Of a DNA stretch of 64,000 nt, positions 62,827 to 64,000 are shown piece after piece; the stretch's first letter is position 1; each line of letters opens with the position of its first letter. The translations under genes and the position numbers were made by a program. Under the pieces are notes generated by a model that worked only from the letters and a program-made list of their open reading frames with translations, made no database searches and had not been told where the DNA came from. The DNA is from JAZKAR01 sp040389065 (GTDB lineage Bacteria > Pseudomonadota > Gammaproteobacteria > Burkholderiales > Casimicrobiaceae). The stretch is from NCBI GenBank assembly GCA_040389065.1, contig JAZKAR010000012.1, positions 89,392 through 153,391 on the forward strand, in the 5' to 3' direction.

Positions 62827-63245
62827 CCACAGAAAACGCTATTAGCGATCCTCTCGCTCTTCTGGACACAGCTCAGTCTGCTCTAATAACATCAGTTAAT
62901 GCCTCTTCACGTTTTCAGCCAGCCAACACATCATTGGTGCAAGCATGGTCGCCTGAATTGGTACGATTTTTAGCAATCTCAGTGTTAAGCTTTACATTTG
63001 GAGCTTTATTACTAGGCACCTTGCTTCTTTGGCGTTCTAAAGCGCCAGCCTCTCAAGTATTAAGAATTTTTGGTGTAATTTCCATCATTGGGATATCAGC
63101 TTTATTATTAGTGGCTGGATACAGCAATGATCAATTAACACCTATTGTTGGTTTATTTGGAGCGATTGCAGGCTATTTGCTAGGAAAAGATAGCCAAAGT
63201 ACCGCTCAACATGAACATGCATCGCAAACTAAAGAAGCTAGCTAA
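62823..63245 (+). CDS. Small three-helix membrane protein
   Basis: A 140-residue protein with three membrane helices: LAISVLSFTFGALLLGTLLL, VISIIGISALLLVAGYS and PIVGLFGAIAGYLLGK, a Ser/Asn-rich N-terminal ~50 residues and a polar tail. It overlaps the small exported protein by ATGA, suggesting a paired function, for example a membrane partner of the coiled-coil protein. Family not recognised. Confidence 0.7.
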   Translation: MTTENAISDPLALLDTAQSALITSVNASSRFQPANTSLVQAWSPELVRFLAISVLSFTFGALLLGTLLLWRSKAPASQVLRIFGVISIIGISALLLVAGYSNDQLTPIVGLFGAIAGYLLGKDSQSTAQHEHASQTKEAS

Positions 63246-63324
63246 CATTTAAAGTCTAAGCTTCACTTAACTGATATCAGTATTGATTTTTTTGTAATTG
63301 ATAAAGCTAGTGAATAAAGCAGCA

Positions 63325-63747
63325 TTATGAACCCTCATAACCTTCATTTCTATAACTATAGCGCTCATCTTCACGATCATAACCTTGCTGTTCATATTTT
63401 AATGCGTATTTATTAAGATCATTATCTCGCAAATCTCGCTCTTCTTGATCTTGATAACGTTGTTGTTGAGATGATAATCGACTACGTTTATTACGAGCCG
63501 GAGTCCTCACCTCTTCCTCTACCAGCGGAGGCACAATAGCAGGAACCATATAATCGCCTACTTTTGGCCCTTTGCCATCATACCTATCTCCAATATATGG
63601 CTGATTTTCGTAAACATCTACTGCATAAGCACTATTTTCTTGTCTTTTAGCAGCACGATGCGAGGCAGCCACAAAATAAGTGATCATAATGAAGCCGAAA
63701 AAAAACATAATAAAACTCATAACTTTTACGCCAACGAAGTTTTTCAT
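63325..63747 (-). CDS. Single-pass membrane protein with charged tail
   Basis: A 140-residue protein. Residues ~10-30 (MSFIMFFFGFIMITYFVAAS) are a membrane helix or uncleaved signal anchor; the rest is rich in Arg, Gln, Asp, Glu and Tyr (LSSQQQRYQDQEERDLRDND, YDREDERYSYRNEGYEGS). Function unknown. It is convergent with the membrane protein pair to its left (79 bp between stops). Confidence 0.6.
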   Translation of the reverse strand: MKNFVGVKVMSFIMFFFGFIMITYFVAASHRAAKRQENSAYAVDVYENQPYIGDRYDGKGPKVGDYMVPAIVPPLVEEEVRTPARNKRSRLSSQQQRYQDQEERDLRDNDLNKYALKYEQQGYDREDERYSYRNEGYEGS

Positions 63748-64000
63748 AGGTATGCCCTTCTGAATATCAATATATTAAAATTGATAACACCATCATCCGT
63801 AAGTTATGCCGCTTACATTAGCAAAATAGGTTTTACGAAAATGGGTCTTAACATCACACGCTCTCAACATGAGGCTCAAATACAAGAGAAAAAATTTGAA
63901 TAATTACGTGCCTATTACGTGCCTTTATAAAACTAAATTTCAAACCCCTTCCTTCTTATCTATTAGGAACCTTGATAATAATTTAGTCATCTTCTACTTC
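63748..64000. other. Window end, no gene seen
   Basis: No supported ORF. The 11-bp unit ATTACGTGCCT is repeated in tandem at 63903-63913 and 63914-63924. Confidence 0.4.

Overview
The window looks like chromosome from an AT-rich (about 40% G+C by eye, not computed) Gram-negative bacterium, most likely a betaproteobacterium of Burkholderiales type. The clues are the order cmk-rpsA-ihfB-lapA-lapB, a short Bv3F/MvaT-unlike H-NS protein with the betaproteobacterial C-terminal DNA-binding motif, lpxK followed by a Trm112-like gene, two CysB-type regulators, and stand-alone ArnA-decarboxylase and ArnD genes. No species is named because nothing here fixes one. Spacers of 80-150 bp inside what are normally tight operons (ssu, flg) suggest a genome in a relaxed, repeat-expanding state.

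Layout. 1-436: 3' end-truncated periplasmic cyclophilin. 587-7193: alkanesulfonate utilisation, ssuE-ssuA-ssuD-ssuC-ssuB on the minus strand, with a divergent TOBE/molbindin gene (ssuF-like) and a CysB-family regulator. 7266-12795: methyltransferase resembling mycobacterial phthiotriol methyltransferase, BacA/YddA-type ABC exporter, CreA, WGR protein, H-NS, cysteine-cluster protein. 12809-17496: lapB, lapA, ihfB, rpsA, cmk. 17649-24968: oligopeptide-type binding protein, an orphan 1126-residue TrbL/VirB6-like protein, a small membrane protein, AmpG-like permease. 25178-32112: yidD, then flgI, flgH, flgG, flgF, flgE, flgD, flgC (no flgA, flgB or flgJ next to them). 32224-39653: TPR-glycosyltransferase, NlpC/P60 lipoprotein, secreted beta-helix protein, hypoxanthine-DNA glycosylase, M48 protease, unknown. 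40068-46481: two tRNA-Lys genes, an alphaproteobacterial-looking EF-P, second CysB, lpxK, Trm112-like, Smr protein, membrane methyltransferase, aldose epimerase. 46611-52356: hypothetical envelope proteins, ArnA decarboxylase, PAS protein, ArnD. 52742-57828: smpB, rbfA, truB, rpsO, pnp. 58059-63747: WecE-type aminotransferase, YcgR/PilZ protein, scpA, PhoD-like phosphatase, and three small envelope proteins.

The most striking unexplained signal is a dispersed palindromic element present in twelve intergenic copies. Its 17-bp terminal inverted repeat begins TAGAAGTTACGCAGTTG, it occurs in about 104-bp and about 131-bp forms plus decayed versions, and at least three copies (11640, 36393, 37077) are flanked by perfect 5-bp direct duplications. 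That makes it a miniature inverted-repeat transposable element (MITE) family without a visible transposase. Copies sit inside the ssu operon, between flgG and flgH, and bracket two single genes (yidD and the DNA glycosylase). A second type of long inverted repeat lies upstream of pnp and possibly upstream of the H-NS gene, and a nested stem structure precedes smpB.

Functional themes are sulfur scavenging (ssu with CysB-type control), envelope and LPS modification (lapAB, lpxK, arnA, arnD, wecE), motility (flg genes and a PilZ flagellar brake) and the translation core (S1, S15, PNPase, RbfA, TruB, EF-P, SmpB).
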